Under the pieces are notes generated by a model that saw only the letters and a list, made by a program, of their open reading frames with translations, did not search any database and was not told where the DNA came from. Made by a program: the position numbers and the translations under genes. Below are positions 7,877-16,600 of a stretch of 64,000 nt of DNA, in pieces. Source of the stretch: Paractinoplanes maris (GTDB taxonomy: Bacteria; Actinomycetota; Actinomycetes; Mycobacteriales; Micromonosporaceae). Where the stretch lies: NCBI RefSeq assembly GCF_023544465.1, contig NZ_JALPVL010000013.1, positions 248,001-312,000 of the forward strand, read 5' to 3'. Every line of letters begins with the position of its first letter. Within the stretch, counting starts at the first letter, position 1.

Positions 7877-9118
7877 CTAGGCCACTGAACGGATTTTCAG
7901 CACCGCCACCGCTCCGGCCAGGGTGACGATGCCGGTGAGGCCGAACAGCGCCGGATAGCCGCCCAGATGAGTCACGATCGGGGCGGCCAGCAGGGGGCCG
8001 AGCGCCTGCGGGGCGGCACTGGCGATGTTCACCACGCCCAGATCGCGGGCGCGGTCACCGTCGGACGGCAGCACCTGGGTGATCAGTGCGGTGTCGACGG
8101 CCAGATAGACCCCGTAACCGGCGCCGAACAGCAGCGCCGCGACCATCGAGACTCCCCAGGTGGGCCAGATCGCCAGCAGGGTCGCGGCGATCGTGATCAG
8201 CACCCCCGACCAGACCACGAAGATCTTGCGGCGGCCGAGGCGGTCGGAGAGCCAGCCGCCGAGCATCGCCGTGCCGATCATGCCCACCGTGTAGAGCAGG
8301 ATCATGTAGAGCAGGCCGGTGTCCGGATCCTCGAGCTTGACCGCGTCGGTGAGGAAGTAGAGCAGGTAGAGCGTGCCGAGCGCGTTGCCGAGCTGGACCA
8401 GGAAACGGGTGCCCCAGGCCCAGAGGTAGTCGGGTTTGCCGCGCAGGTCGATCTTCCAGCGGACCTTGACCGGGTGCCCCGGCGGGAGTGGATCGTCCTG
8501 CGTGAGCAGCGCGAACGGGGTGGTGAGGACGACCAGGCCCAGCCCGAGCGCGATGTAGCCCGTACCGATGTCGGTGAAGACGGCGGTGACCAGGATGGCC
8601 CCGATCACCAGGCCGAGCGCCTGCGGCATGCCGATCCAGCCGGAGACCAGGCCACGCTGCACGACCGGGACGCGGTCGGGCACCGCCGCGGTCAGCGAGG
8701 CCAGCATCGTGTTGATCCCGACGGTGACGAAGCACCAGGCCAGTGTCACGGTCAGCAGGTTGGGTGCCTCGGCCAGCACGGCGATGGAGAGCACCGAGAC
8801 CATGCAGCCGGCCAGGGTCCAGACGTGGCGACGGCCGTACGGGCGGCCGAGCAGCTTGAGGCGGGTGCGGTCGGACAGTGCCCCGGCCAAGGGATTGACG
8901 ACGATCGCGACGACCGCGCCGATGCCGGTGACCACGCCCAGCCAGAGCTCTTTGTTCTGCGGGGCGAGCTCGGCGACCTGCAGGGGGAGCAGGATCTGGA
9001 TCGGCGTGAAATAGGCCATCCAGAGACCGAGATTGGCCGCGAAGAGCAGACCGATCCACGAACGACGCACCGGATCGACCGGAGTGGCGAGGACCGGAAC
9101 TCCATGAGCGACGGCCAT
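7877..9118 (-). CDS. MFS transporter
   Basis: A 413-residue major facilitator with twelve predicted membrane segments and the loop 2-3 signature LSDRTRLKLLGRPYGRR, plus a second copy LSDRLGRRK after segment 8. The long loop-2 basic insertion resembles sugar-transporting GPH or SLC45-like members. The ATG at 9118 has a GAGGAGG site. The substrate is unknown. It ends 13 bases before gltX and may be cotranscribed with it. Confidence 0.85.
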   Translation of the reverse strand: MAVAHGVPVLATPVDPVRRSWIGLLFAANLGLWMAYFTPIQILLPLQVAELAPQNKELWLGVVTGIGAVVAIVVNPLAGALSDRTRLKLLGRPYGRRHVWTLAGCMVSVLSIAVLAEAPNLLTVTLAWCFVTVGINTMLASLTAAVPDRVPVVQRGLVSGWIGMPQALGLVIGAILVTAVFTDIGTGYIALGLGLVVLTTPFALLTQDDPLPPGHPVKVRWKIDLRGKPDYLWAWGTRFLVQLGNALGTLYLLYFLTDAVKLEDPDTGLLYMILLYTVGMIGTAMLGGWLSDRLGRRKIFVVWSGVLITIAATLLAIWPTWGVSMVAALLFGAGYGVYLAVDTALITQVLPSDGDRARDLGVVNIASAAPQALGPLLAAPIVTHLGGYPALFGLTGIVTLAGAVAVLKIRSVA

Positions 9119-9278
9119 CCGGCCTCCTCGAAAAGCGAAATTTCCTCGGAGATTAGAGGATCGCTGTCCCCTCGGGAAGGCCCCTTGCCCCGGAGCTTAC
9201 GGAAAGTGGACAGGCCGGGTCCAGACCCTGCGTGGCTTGACAGCCGCACAGCGTAGCCGTAATTTACCCCTCAGCTAA

Positions 9279-9294
9279 TTAACCATTTGGTAAA
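9279..9294. promoter_or_regulatory. Imperfect palindrome upstream of the reductase-ArsR pair
   Basis: TTAACCATTTGGTAAA, six of eight pairs matching, within an AT-rich patch 24 bases before the ATG at 9318. It is a plausible operator for the ArsR-family protein encoded by the second gene of the same operon. Confidence 0.45.
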
Positions 9295-9317
9295 ACATCG
9301 AGCTGGGAGCCGGGGAC

Positions 9318-9851
9318 ATGGGCAGGATCGTGGCAGTTGAATATGTGACTCTCGACGGCGTCTTCGAGGAGCCGGGCTGGAGCGGGCCGTATTTCAACGA
9401 CGAACTGGCCGGTTGGCAGGACGCGAATCTTCGTGAGGCCGACGCGCTGCTGCTCGGCCGCAAGACGTACGAGGGGTTCAAGGCCGCCTGGCCGCAGATG
9501 GAGGCCGAGACCGGCCACTTCGGCGTGAAGATGAACGCGATGCCCAAGCACGTGGCCACCACCACGCTCACCGAGCCGGAGTGGAACGCGACGTTCCTGC
9601 CCGGTGAGGTCGCCGACGCCGTGCGCGAGCTCAAGGCCGGACCCGCGTCGCTGCTCATCAACGGCAGCGCCGACCTGGTCAACTATCTGACCCGGCACAA
9701 CCTGATCGACGAGTACCGCATCATGGTCTTCCCGGTCGTGCAGGGTGAGGGCCGCAAGCTCTGGGCCGAGGGCACCCGGATCGCCCTGTCGCTCACCGGC
9801 ACCTGGCAGACCAAGACGGGCGTCGACGTGGTCACCTACGTCCCCGCCTGA
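9318..9851 (+). CDS. Dihydrofolate reductase-family protein (RibD C-terminal type)
   Basis: 177 residues of the RibD C-terminal/DHFR-like fold, probably an NADPH-dependent reductase of unknown substrate. Typical features are the opening strand VAVEYVTLDGVFEEP, the LLLGRKTYEGF motif near residue 52, and the INGSADLVNYL and EYRIMVFPVVQGEGRKLW segments. Its stop overlaps the next ATG (TGATG), so it is coupled to the ArsR gene, a very common actinobacterial pair. Confidence 0.88.
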   Translation: MGRIVAVEYVTLDGVFEEPGWSGPYFNDELAGWQDANLREADALLLGRKTYEGFKAAWPQMEAETGHFGVKMNAMPKHVATTTLTEPEWNATFLPGEVADAVRELKAGPASLLINGSADLVNYLTRHNLIDEYRIMVFPVVQGEGRKLWAEGTRIALSLTGTWQTKTGVDVVTYVPA

Positions 9852-10240
9852 TGGCCCCGGTGGCCACGGATCAGCTGAGCGTCGTCTTCGCGGCGCTCGC
9901 CGATCCCACCCGCCGGGCCATCCTGGCCCGGCTGGCCGAGGGGCCGGCCACGGTCAACGAGATCGCCGAGCCGTTCGCCATGACGTTGCCGGCCGTCTCC
10001 AAACACCTCAAGGTCCTCGAACGGGCCGGGTTGATCTCCCGGGGGCGGCAGGCCCAGTGGCGGCCGTGCACGCTGGAGGCCGAGCCGCTGCGCGCGGCCA
10101 GCGAGTGGATGAACCACTACCGCGTCTTCTGGGACCGGCGCTTCGATCGGCTCGACGCCCACCTCGAAAAGCTCGCCCGGTCATCCGGGACGGGGACCGG
10201 GAGCGCCGGACCCGCCCGGGCGGGCGGATCCGGCGTCTGA
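9851..10240 (+). CDS. ArsR family transcriptional regulator
   Basis: 129 residues with a winged helix over about residues 5-90, recognisable by LADPTRRAILARLAEGPATV and by TLPAVSKHLKVLERAGLI. It lacks the metal-binding Cys motif of ArsR/SmtB sensors, so it is probably of the type associated with SRPBCC or DHFR-like partners. It probably represses its own operon through the palindrome at 9279-9294. Its 3' end is a GC-rich inverted repeat (about 10203-10238) that may help terminate; aceE converges two bases away. Confidence 0.88.
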   Translation: MAPVATDQLSVVFAALADPTRRAILARLAEGPATVNEIAEPFAMTLPAVSKHLKVLERAGLISRGRQAQWRPCTLEAEPLRAASEWMNHYRVFWDRRFDRLDAHLEKLARSSGTGTGSAGPARAGGSGV

Positions 10241-10241
10241 C

Positions 10242-12980
10242 TCAGCTGTCGCCGCCGGTCTCGCCGACCGGTGCCGCGTTGACGTCGTCGATCGCGTACT
10301 TCTTGGCCGCCTCGGCCGGCACGTGCGACGGCACCTTGCCGCGCAGGGCCAGCTGGCGCAGCGTGGCCACGACGACCGACTCGGCGTCGACGTTGAAGTG
10401 CCGCCGCAGCGCGTGCCGGGTGTCGCTCATGCCGAAGCCGTCGGTGCCCAGCGACGTGTAGGCGTTCGGCACCCAGCGCGAGATGAGGTCGGGTACGGCC
10501 CGCATGAAGTCGCTCACCGCGATGACCGGGCCCTCGGTGCCTTCCAGCTTCTGCTGGATGTAGGGCTTGCGGGGCTCGTCGCCGACGTGCAGCAGGTTGT
10601 GCTCCTCGGCCTCGACCGCGTCGCGGCGCAGCTCGGTCCACGAGGTGACCGACCAGACGTCGGCGCTCACACCCCAGTCCTGGGCGAGCAGGTTCTGGGC
10701 CTTGAGCGCCCAGGCCAGACCGGTGCCGGAGGCCAGCAGCTGAGCCTTCGGGCCGCTGCTCTCGGCCGCCGGCGCGTACCGGTAGATGCCCTTGAGCAGG
10801 CCCTCCCGGTCGAGGTCGGCGGGCTCGGCGGGCTGCACGGCCGGCTCGTTGTAGACGGTGAGGTAGTAGAAGATGTTCTCCTGCTTCTCGCCGTACATGC
10901 GGTGCAGGCCGTCCTCGACGATGTGCGCGATCTCGAACGCGAACGCCGGGTCGTAGGCCACCACGGCCGGGTTCGTCGCCGCGATCAGCAACGAGTGGCC
11001 GTCCTCGTGCTGCAGGCCCTCACCGTTGAGGGTGGTGCGCCCGGCGGTGGCCCCGAGCAGGAAGCCGCGGGTCATCTGGTCGGCCGCCGCCCACAGCTCG
11101 TCGGCCGTGCGCTGGAACCCGAACATCGAGTAGAAGATGTAGAGCGGGATCATCGGCTCGTCGTGCGTGGCGTACGAGGTGCCGGCGGCGATGAAGCTCG
11201 CGGTCGACCCGGCCTCGTTGATCCCCTCGTGCAGGATCTGGCCGTTGGTCGCCTCCTTGTACGACAGGAAGAGCTCGCGGTCGACCGACGTGTAGGTCTG
11301 GCCGTGCGGCGAGTAGATCTTCTTGGTCGGGAAGAGCGAGTCCATGCCGAACGTGCGGGCCTCGTCCGGGATGATCGGCACCCACCGGGCGCCGAACTCC
11401 TTGTCCTTCATCAGGTCCTTGAGCAGGCGGACGAAGGCCATGGTGGTGGCGATCTTCTGCTTGCCGCTGCCCCGCTTGACGTCGCCGAAGGCCTTCGAGT
11501 CGGGGATCTTCAGCGACTTGGCCTTGGTGCGCCGCGACGGGATCGAGCCGCCCAGCTCACGCCGGCGCTCGAGCATGTACTGCATCTCGTCGGACTTCTC
11601 ACCGGGGTGGAAATACGGCGGAAGGTACGGGTTGTCCTCGAGCTGCTTGTCGCTGATGTCCAGGTAGAGGCGGTCGCGGAAGCCCTTGAGGTCGTCCAGC
11701 GTCAGCTTCTTCATCTGGTGGGTGGCGTTGCGCGCCTCGAAGTGCGAACCCAGCGTCCAGCCCTTGATCGTCTTGGCCAGGATCACGGTGGGCTGGCCGG
11801 TGTGCTCGGTCGCCGCCTTGTAGGCCGCGTACAGCTTCTTGTAGTCGTGGCCGCCGCGCTTGAGGTTCCAGACCTCGTCGTCGGTCATGCCCTCGACCAG
11901 CTTGCGGGTGCGCGGGTCACGGCCGAAGAAGTTCTCCCGGACGTACGCCCCGGACTCGCCCTTGTAGGTCTGGTAGTCACCGTCGGGCGTCACGTTCATG
12001 AGGTTGACCAGCGCGCCGTCGGTGTCCGCGGCGAGCAGCGGGTCCCACTCGCGGCCCCAGACGACCTTGATGACGTTCCAGCCGGCGCCGCGGAAGAACG
12101 ACTCCAGCTCCTGGATGACCTTGCCGTTGCCCCGGACCGGGCCGTCGAGACGCTGCAGGTTGCAGTTGATGACGAAGGTGAGGTTGTCGAGCTCCTCGCG
12201 GGCGGCCAGGCCGATCGCGCCGAGCGACTCGACCTCGTCCATCTCGCCGTCGCCCAGGAACGCCCAGACGTGCTGCTGGCTGGTGTCCTTGATGCCGCGG
12301 TTCTGCAGGTAGCGGTTGTAGCGGGCCTGGTAGATCGCGTTCAGCGGGCCGAGACCCATGCTGACCGTGGGGAACTCCCAGAAGTTGGGCATCAGCCGCG
12401 GGTGCGGGTAGGACGGCAGGCTGTTGGGCGCGTGCGACAGCTCCTGGCGGAAGCCGTCGAGCTGGTCGGTGGTCAGCCGGCCCTCGAGGTAGGCCCGCGC
12501 GTACATGCCGGGGGAGGCGTGCCCCTGGTAGAAGATGTGGTCGCCGCCGCCCGGGTGGTCCTTGCCGCGGAAGAAGTGGTTCATGCCGACCTCGTAGAGG
12601 CTGGCGCTCGACGCGTACGTCGAGATGTGGCCACCCACGCCGATCTCGGGCCGCTGGGCGCGGTGCACGAGCATGGCCGCGTTCCACCGGATGTAGGCCC
12701 GGATGCGGCGCTCCACGAACTCGTCGCCGGGGAACCAGGGTTCCTGCTCGGGCGGGATCGTGTTGATGTAGTCCGTGGAGGTCAGGGGCGGGACGCCGAC
12801 CTGTCGCTCCCGGGCCCGTTCGAGCAGGCGCAACATAACGTAACGGGCTCTCTTGGCGCCGCGTTCGTCGATGACTCCGTCGAGCGACTCGACCCACTCA
12901 TTGGTTTCTTCGGGGTCGATGTCCGGAAGCTGGCTCGGCAGGCCGTCACTGATCACCGGGCGCTTGCGCTCCGTGGCCAC
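10242..12980 (-). CDS. aceE: Pyruvate dehydrogenase E1 component, homodimeric type
   Basis: Thiamine-diphosphate enzyme that decarboxylates pyruvate and acetylates the lipoyl domain of E2. It is a full-length protein of about 912 residues with the TPP-binding GDGEMDEVES motif and the AceE-type opening LPSQLPDIDPEET. I chose the GTG at 12980: the AAGAGG site at 12988-12993 is seven bases away from it but only one base from the in-frame ATG at 12986. A longer frame back to 13049 lacks support. No E2 or E3 gene is in the window. Confidence 0.95.
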   Translation of the reverse strand: MATERKRPVISDGLPSQLPDIDPEETNEWVESLDGVIDERGAKRARYVMLRLLERARERQVGVPPLTSTDYINTIPPEQEPWFPGDEFVERRIRAYIRWNAAMLVHRAQRPEIGVGGHISTYASSASLYEVGMNHFFRGKDHPGGGDHIFYQGHASPGMYARAYLEGRLTTDQLDGFRQELSHAPNSLPSYPHPRLMPNFWEFPTVSMGLGPLNAIYQARYNRYLQNRGIKDTSQQHVWAFLGDGEMDEVESLGAIGLAAREELDNLTFVINCNLQRLDGPVRGNGKVIQELESFFRGAGWNVIKVVWGREWDPLLAADTDGALVNLMNVTPDGDYQTYKGESGAYVRENFFGRDPRTRKLVEGMTDDEVWNLKRGGHDYKKLYAAYKAATEHTGQPTVILAKTIKGWTLGSHFEARNATHQMKKLTLDDLKGFRDRLYLDISDKQLEDNPYLPPYFHPGEKSDEMQYMLERRRELGGSIPSRRTKAKSLKIPDSKAFGDVKRGSGKQKIATTMAFVRLLKDLMKDKEFGARWVPIIPDEARTFGMDSLFPTKKIYSPHGQTYTSVDRELFLSYKEATNGQILHEGINEAGSTASFIAAGTSYATHDEPMIPLYIFYSMFGFQRTADELWAAADQMTRGFLLGATAGRTTLNGEGLQHEDGHSLLIAATNPAVVAYDPAFAFEIAHIVEDGLHRMYGEKQENIFYYLTVYNEPAVQPAEPADLDREGLLKGIYRYAPAAESSGPKAQLLASGTGLAWALKAQNLLAQDWGVSADVWSVTSWTELRRDAVEAEEHNLLHVGDEPRKPYIQQKLEGTEGPVIAVSDFMRAVPDLISRWVPNAYTSLGTDGFGMSDTRHALRRHFNVDAESVVVATLRQLALRGKVPSHVPAEAAKKYAIDDVNAAPVGETGGDS

Positions 12981-13154
12981 AGGCATTCCTCTTGGTCGGG
13001 TGTCGGAACCGAGCGGCCCATTGTGTGAGTCGCGCGGGTGTAACTCCATCCTGCCCCTTCGCCGTGCGCATCGTCACGCCTACCGTCCGGGTACGCGATC
13101 CGTGCCACACGTACTGACCAGTAACCTCATCCCGCTCAGCCGGGCAGGCCGAAT

Positions 13155-13559
13155 TTAACCGGGCAGGAACGTGAACCTTACTTGGCGCTCCGGATTGTCC
13201 CCGTTGGTGTCCACCAGGCAGATGGACTGCCAGGTCCCGAACGCGATGCGGCCGTCGATGACGGGCAGTGACGCGAACGGCGGGATCCAGGCCGGCAACA
13301 CATGATCGCGGCCGTGCCCCTTCGACCCGTGCCGATGCCGCCACTTGTCCTGGGTGGGTAGGAGCTCGTCGATCGCGGCCAGCAGATCCTCGTCCGAGCC
13401 GGCGCCGGTCTCGATGATCGCGAGGCCGGCCGTGGCGTGCGGCACGAAGACGTTCAGGAGCCCGTCCGCTTCGGACTCGACGAACCTGGCCGCCTCTGCG
13501 GTGATGTCCCGCACGACAGGACGGTTACCGGTCCGGAACGTGATCACTTCAGAGCGCAT
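13155..13559 (-). CDS. YjbQ/UPF0047 family protein
   Basis: 134 residues matching the UPF0047/YjbQ family (some members have weak thiamine-phosphate synthase activity; the physiological role is unclear). The family core is seen as HATAGLAIIETGAGSDEDLLAAIDELLP, the GHGRDHVLPAWIPP loop with conserved His, and FGTWQSICLVDTNG near the end. The ATG at 13559 gives the normal length. It sits upstream of aceE on the same strand, with 174 bases between them. Confidence 0.85.
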   Translation of the reverse strand: MRSEVITFRTGNRPVVRDITAEAARFVESEADGLLNVFVPHATAGLAIIETGAGSDEDLLAAIDELLPTQDKWRHRHGSKGHGRDHVLPAWIPPFASLPVIDGRIAFGTWQSICLVDTNGDNPERQVRFTFLPG

Positions 13560-13692
13560 GGGTGGAGTCTGCCAGCCGCTCTAGCACCAGGCGCCCTCCG
13601 GGTGAAGCCCTATTGGCCCGTTTCAGCCTCATTTACCCCTGAAATGACTACCTTGTTGGAAGGCAAGCGGTATCGAAACGCGGGGGTGTGCA

Positions 13693-16600
13693 GTGCAAGC
13701 AAGGGCGCCGCGACAACGGCGGAGAATCTCGAGATGGGCCATGACGGCCGCGGCCGTCCTGGTGTCCGCCGGGACGGTCCTAGCGAATCCATTGCCGGCC
13801 GCGGCGGCCTTGGCGCCGCCGGAGAACGTGACGGCACTGCCCGGGCGCAAGCAACTCGTGGTCAACTGGACCGCGCCGCAGACGCCGGGCGGAACGGTCA
13901 CAAGGTATCGGGTGACTCTCGACAACGGTGGCGGCACATGCAACGTCAACGCGCCGACGAACACCTGTACCTTCAGCGGTCTCACCTCGAACCTCGAGTA
14001 CACGGCGAGCGTCATCGTCTGCCCGAATGTCGGCAACGACACTGACTGCTCGGATCCTTCGGTTGCGACAGCGACCGCCCGGCCGGGACCGCCGGTCACT
14101 CCGGCGGCGCCCACGGTGACTTACGGATCCGACCCGACCAAGATGGCCGTGACCTGGGCGGCGCCGAGCAACAGCTCCTCGATTTCCGCTTACCGGGTCA
14201 CGCCGTCGGCCACGGGGCTGACCGGAACCTGCGCGGACCTGGTGATCGGTACGTCGTGTGAATACGACAACCTGACCCCGGGGACGTCTTACTCGTTCCG
14301 GGTGACCGCCATCGGCGTCACCAACGGCACCGTCAGCAGTGGAAGCTCGACGCTGAGCCCATCGTCCACCGCGAAGATCGCGGGGGTGCCGACCGCTCCG
14401 GGCAAGCCCACCCTGACCGTCGACGACGAGGACAAGGTGACTGTGTCCTGGGTGAAGCCCGTCGGTGGTCCGACGATCACAGGCTTCACCGTCTACTCTC
14501 TGGCCGACGGCGTCACGTCCACCGGTTGCACCGTCGGCGCGAATGACACGTCCTGCCAGGTCACCAACCTGAACCCGGCCAAGTCCTACACGTTCACGGT
14601 GAAGGCCAGAGGCGAGGTGGTGGCTTCACCCTCCGTGGCCAGCGATCCATCCGACCCGGTCATTCCGGGTATGCCGGCTGTGCCTGACGCGCCGGGCGTG
14701 GAGCTGACCGCCGCCGGCGCGGCTACGGTCTACTGGGACCCGCCGGCAAGCGGTGGAGACGTGGACACCTACACGGTGGACTGGTTCTCTCCGGACCTCG
14801 GGGCAGCGACGCCGACGCCACCCTGCGAGGTGGCGGGGGACGTCTTCAGTTGCGACTTCACGGGTCTGCAGGACGGCAAGTCCTACCAGTTCAATGTGAC
14901 GGCCACCAACACGGCCGGCGCGAGGACATCGGGCTGGAGTGCGCCCCCGGTCATCTCGCAGCTTCCGGCCGAGCCGTCGAAGCCCGCAGTGAGCTTGGTC
15001 GAGGGCACCTCGGGCGCGGTGAAGCTGACCTGGAACCCGGGATCCGGCGGCGGCACGGTCACCAACTACGCGGTAACGGTCGCCCCGCAGAGCGCTGGTG
15101 CGCTGGGCTCGAAGGACCCCTTGTGCGGTACGAGCCTCACCGCTCCCGAGTGCGAGATCACCGGTCTGACGCCGTCCGTCGAGTACAAGTTCACCGTCTC
15201 CGCGGTCGGTGACCTCGGCGCGACGGCCTCCGCCGACAGCGATCCGATCATCCCTGCGGCACCGGGCACGCCGGACAACGTCGTCGCGGCAATCGGCGCC
15301 ACGGAGGGCAGCGTGTTGGTGACCTGGGGTCCGCCGATCGGCGGTGGCCCGGTCGCGGGCTACAAAGTGACGGCCACGACGTCAGACAGCGGAACGCTGC
15401 CCACGGTAAACCCGTGCGAGGTCGGCCCCACCGTGTTCGAGTGCGCCTTCAGCGGCATGCAAGCGACCAAGACCTACCAGTTCACGGTCGTCGCGGAGAA
15501 CCTAGTGGACACGACTTCGGCGGCCGCCACGCCGGCGATCGTGCCGGGCGAGCCCGGCAAGCCGACCGGGGTGACGGTGACTCTAAATAGCCCTGGCGAC
15601 GTGACCCTGGACTGGACGGCTCCCTTGGGTGCCGCGGTGGACAAATACATCATCACGACCTCTTCGACCGACGATCTGACGCCTCCGGCGGTGGTGGAGA
15701 TAGCCGGCAACCTGCTCACGGCGGACTTCACCACTCTCGACTCTGACAAGACGTACACGTTCGTCGTGGCTGCGAAGAACGACCTGGGCACGGTCCCGGC
15801 CGACGCGACCGATCCGATCGTCCCCGATGTGGTCGGCATCCCGGCCGACGTCGAGGCCGAGCTGGTCCCGAATACGCCCGGCCGGATCAAGGTGACCTGG
15901 TCCGCGCCGACCGGCGGTGGCACGCCCACCAGCTACGTGGTGAGCTCAGACACAGGTAACGGTGGCAACGCACCGAGCAATGAAGATTGCACCGTCACAG
16001 TTGCTCCCGGCGAGGCGCTGAGCTGCACGATGCTGGCGCTGGACCTGGACGAGGAATACGCCTTCACGGTGCAGGCCGTCAACGTGCTGGGCCCGGGCGT
16101 CCTGTCGGACCCGACCGATGCGCTCATCCCGGACGCGCCCGGCGAGCCGACCGGCGTCACTGCCGCCCTGGTCACGGACGCGCCCGGCTCGGTCAAGGTC
16201 AGGTGGTCAGCCCCTATCGACCGCGGCACGGCCGACAGCTTCGAGGTCACTGGCACGTCGCCGAACGGCGGCACCCCGGCGACCCTCTGCACTCGCACGG
16301 CGAGCCAGACCGAGTGCACGCTTTCAGAGGGCATTGAGAAGGACAAGCAGTACCGGTTCGTAGTGACGGCCAAGAATGCGGCCGGCTCTTCGTCGGCAAG
16401 CCCAACCGCGGCCATCGTGCCGGACGTTCCGAGCGCTCCGACCGGCGTGGGCGTCGCGCTGAGCGACGCGGAGGGCAAGGCCACGGTGTCCTGGACTGCC
16501 ACGACCACAGGTGGTGCGATCGACGGCTTCACCGTGACGGCCACTTCGGCCGACCCCGGAGCGTTGCCGGGCACCGACTGTGAGGCTTTGGCCAACGAGA

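Noticed and set aside
10323..13028. A long plus-strand open frame opposite aceE
   Set aside because: Composition is that of a shadow frame; aceE on the minus strand is a clear full-length enzyme.
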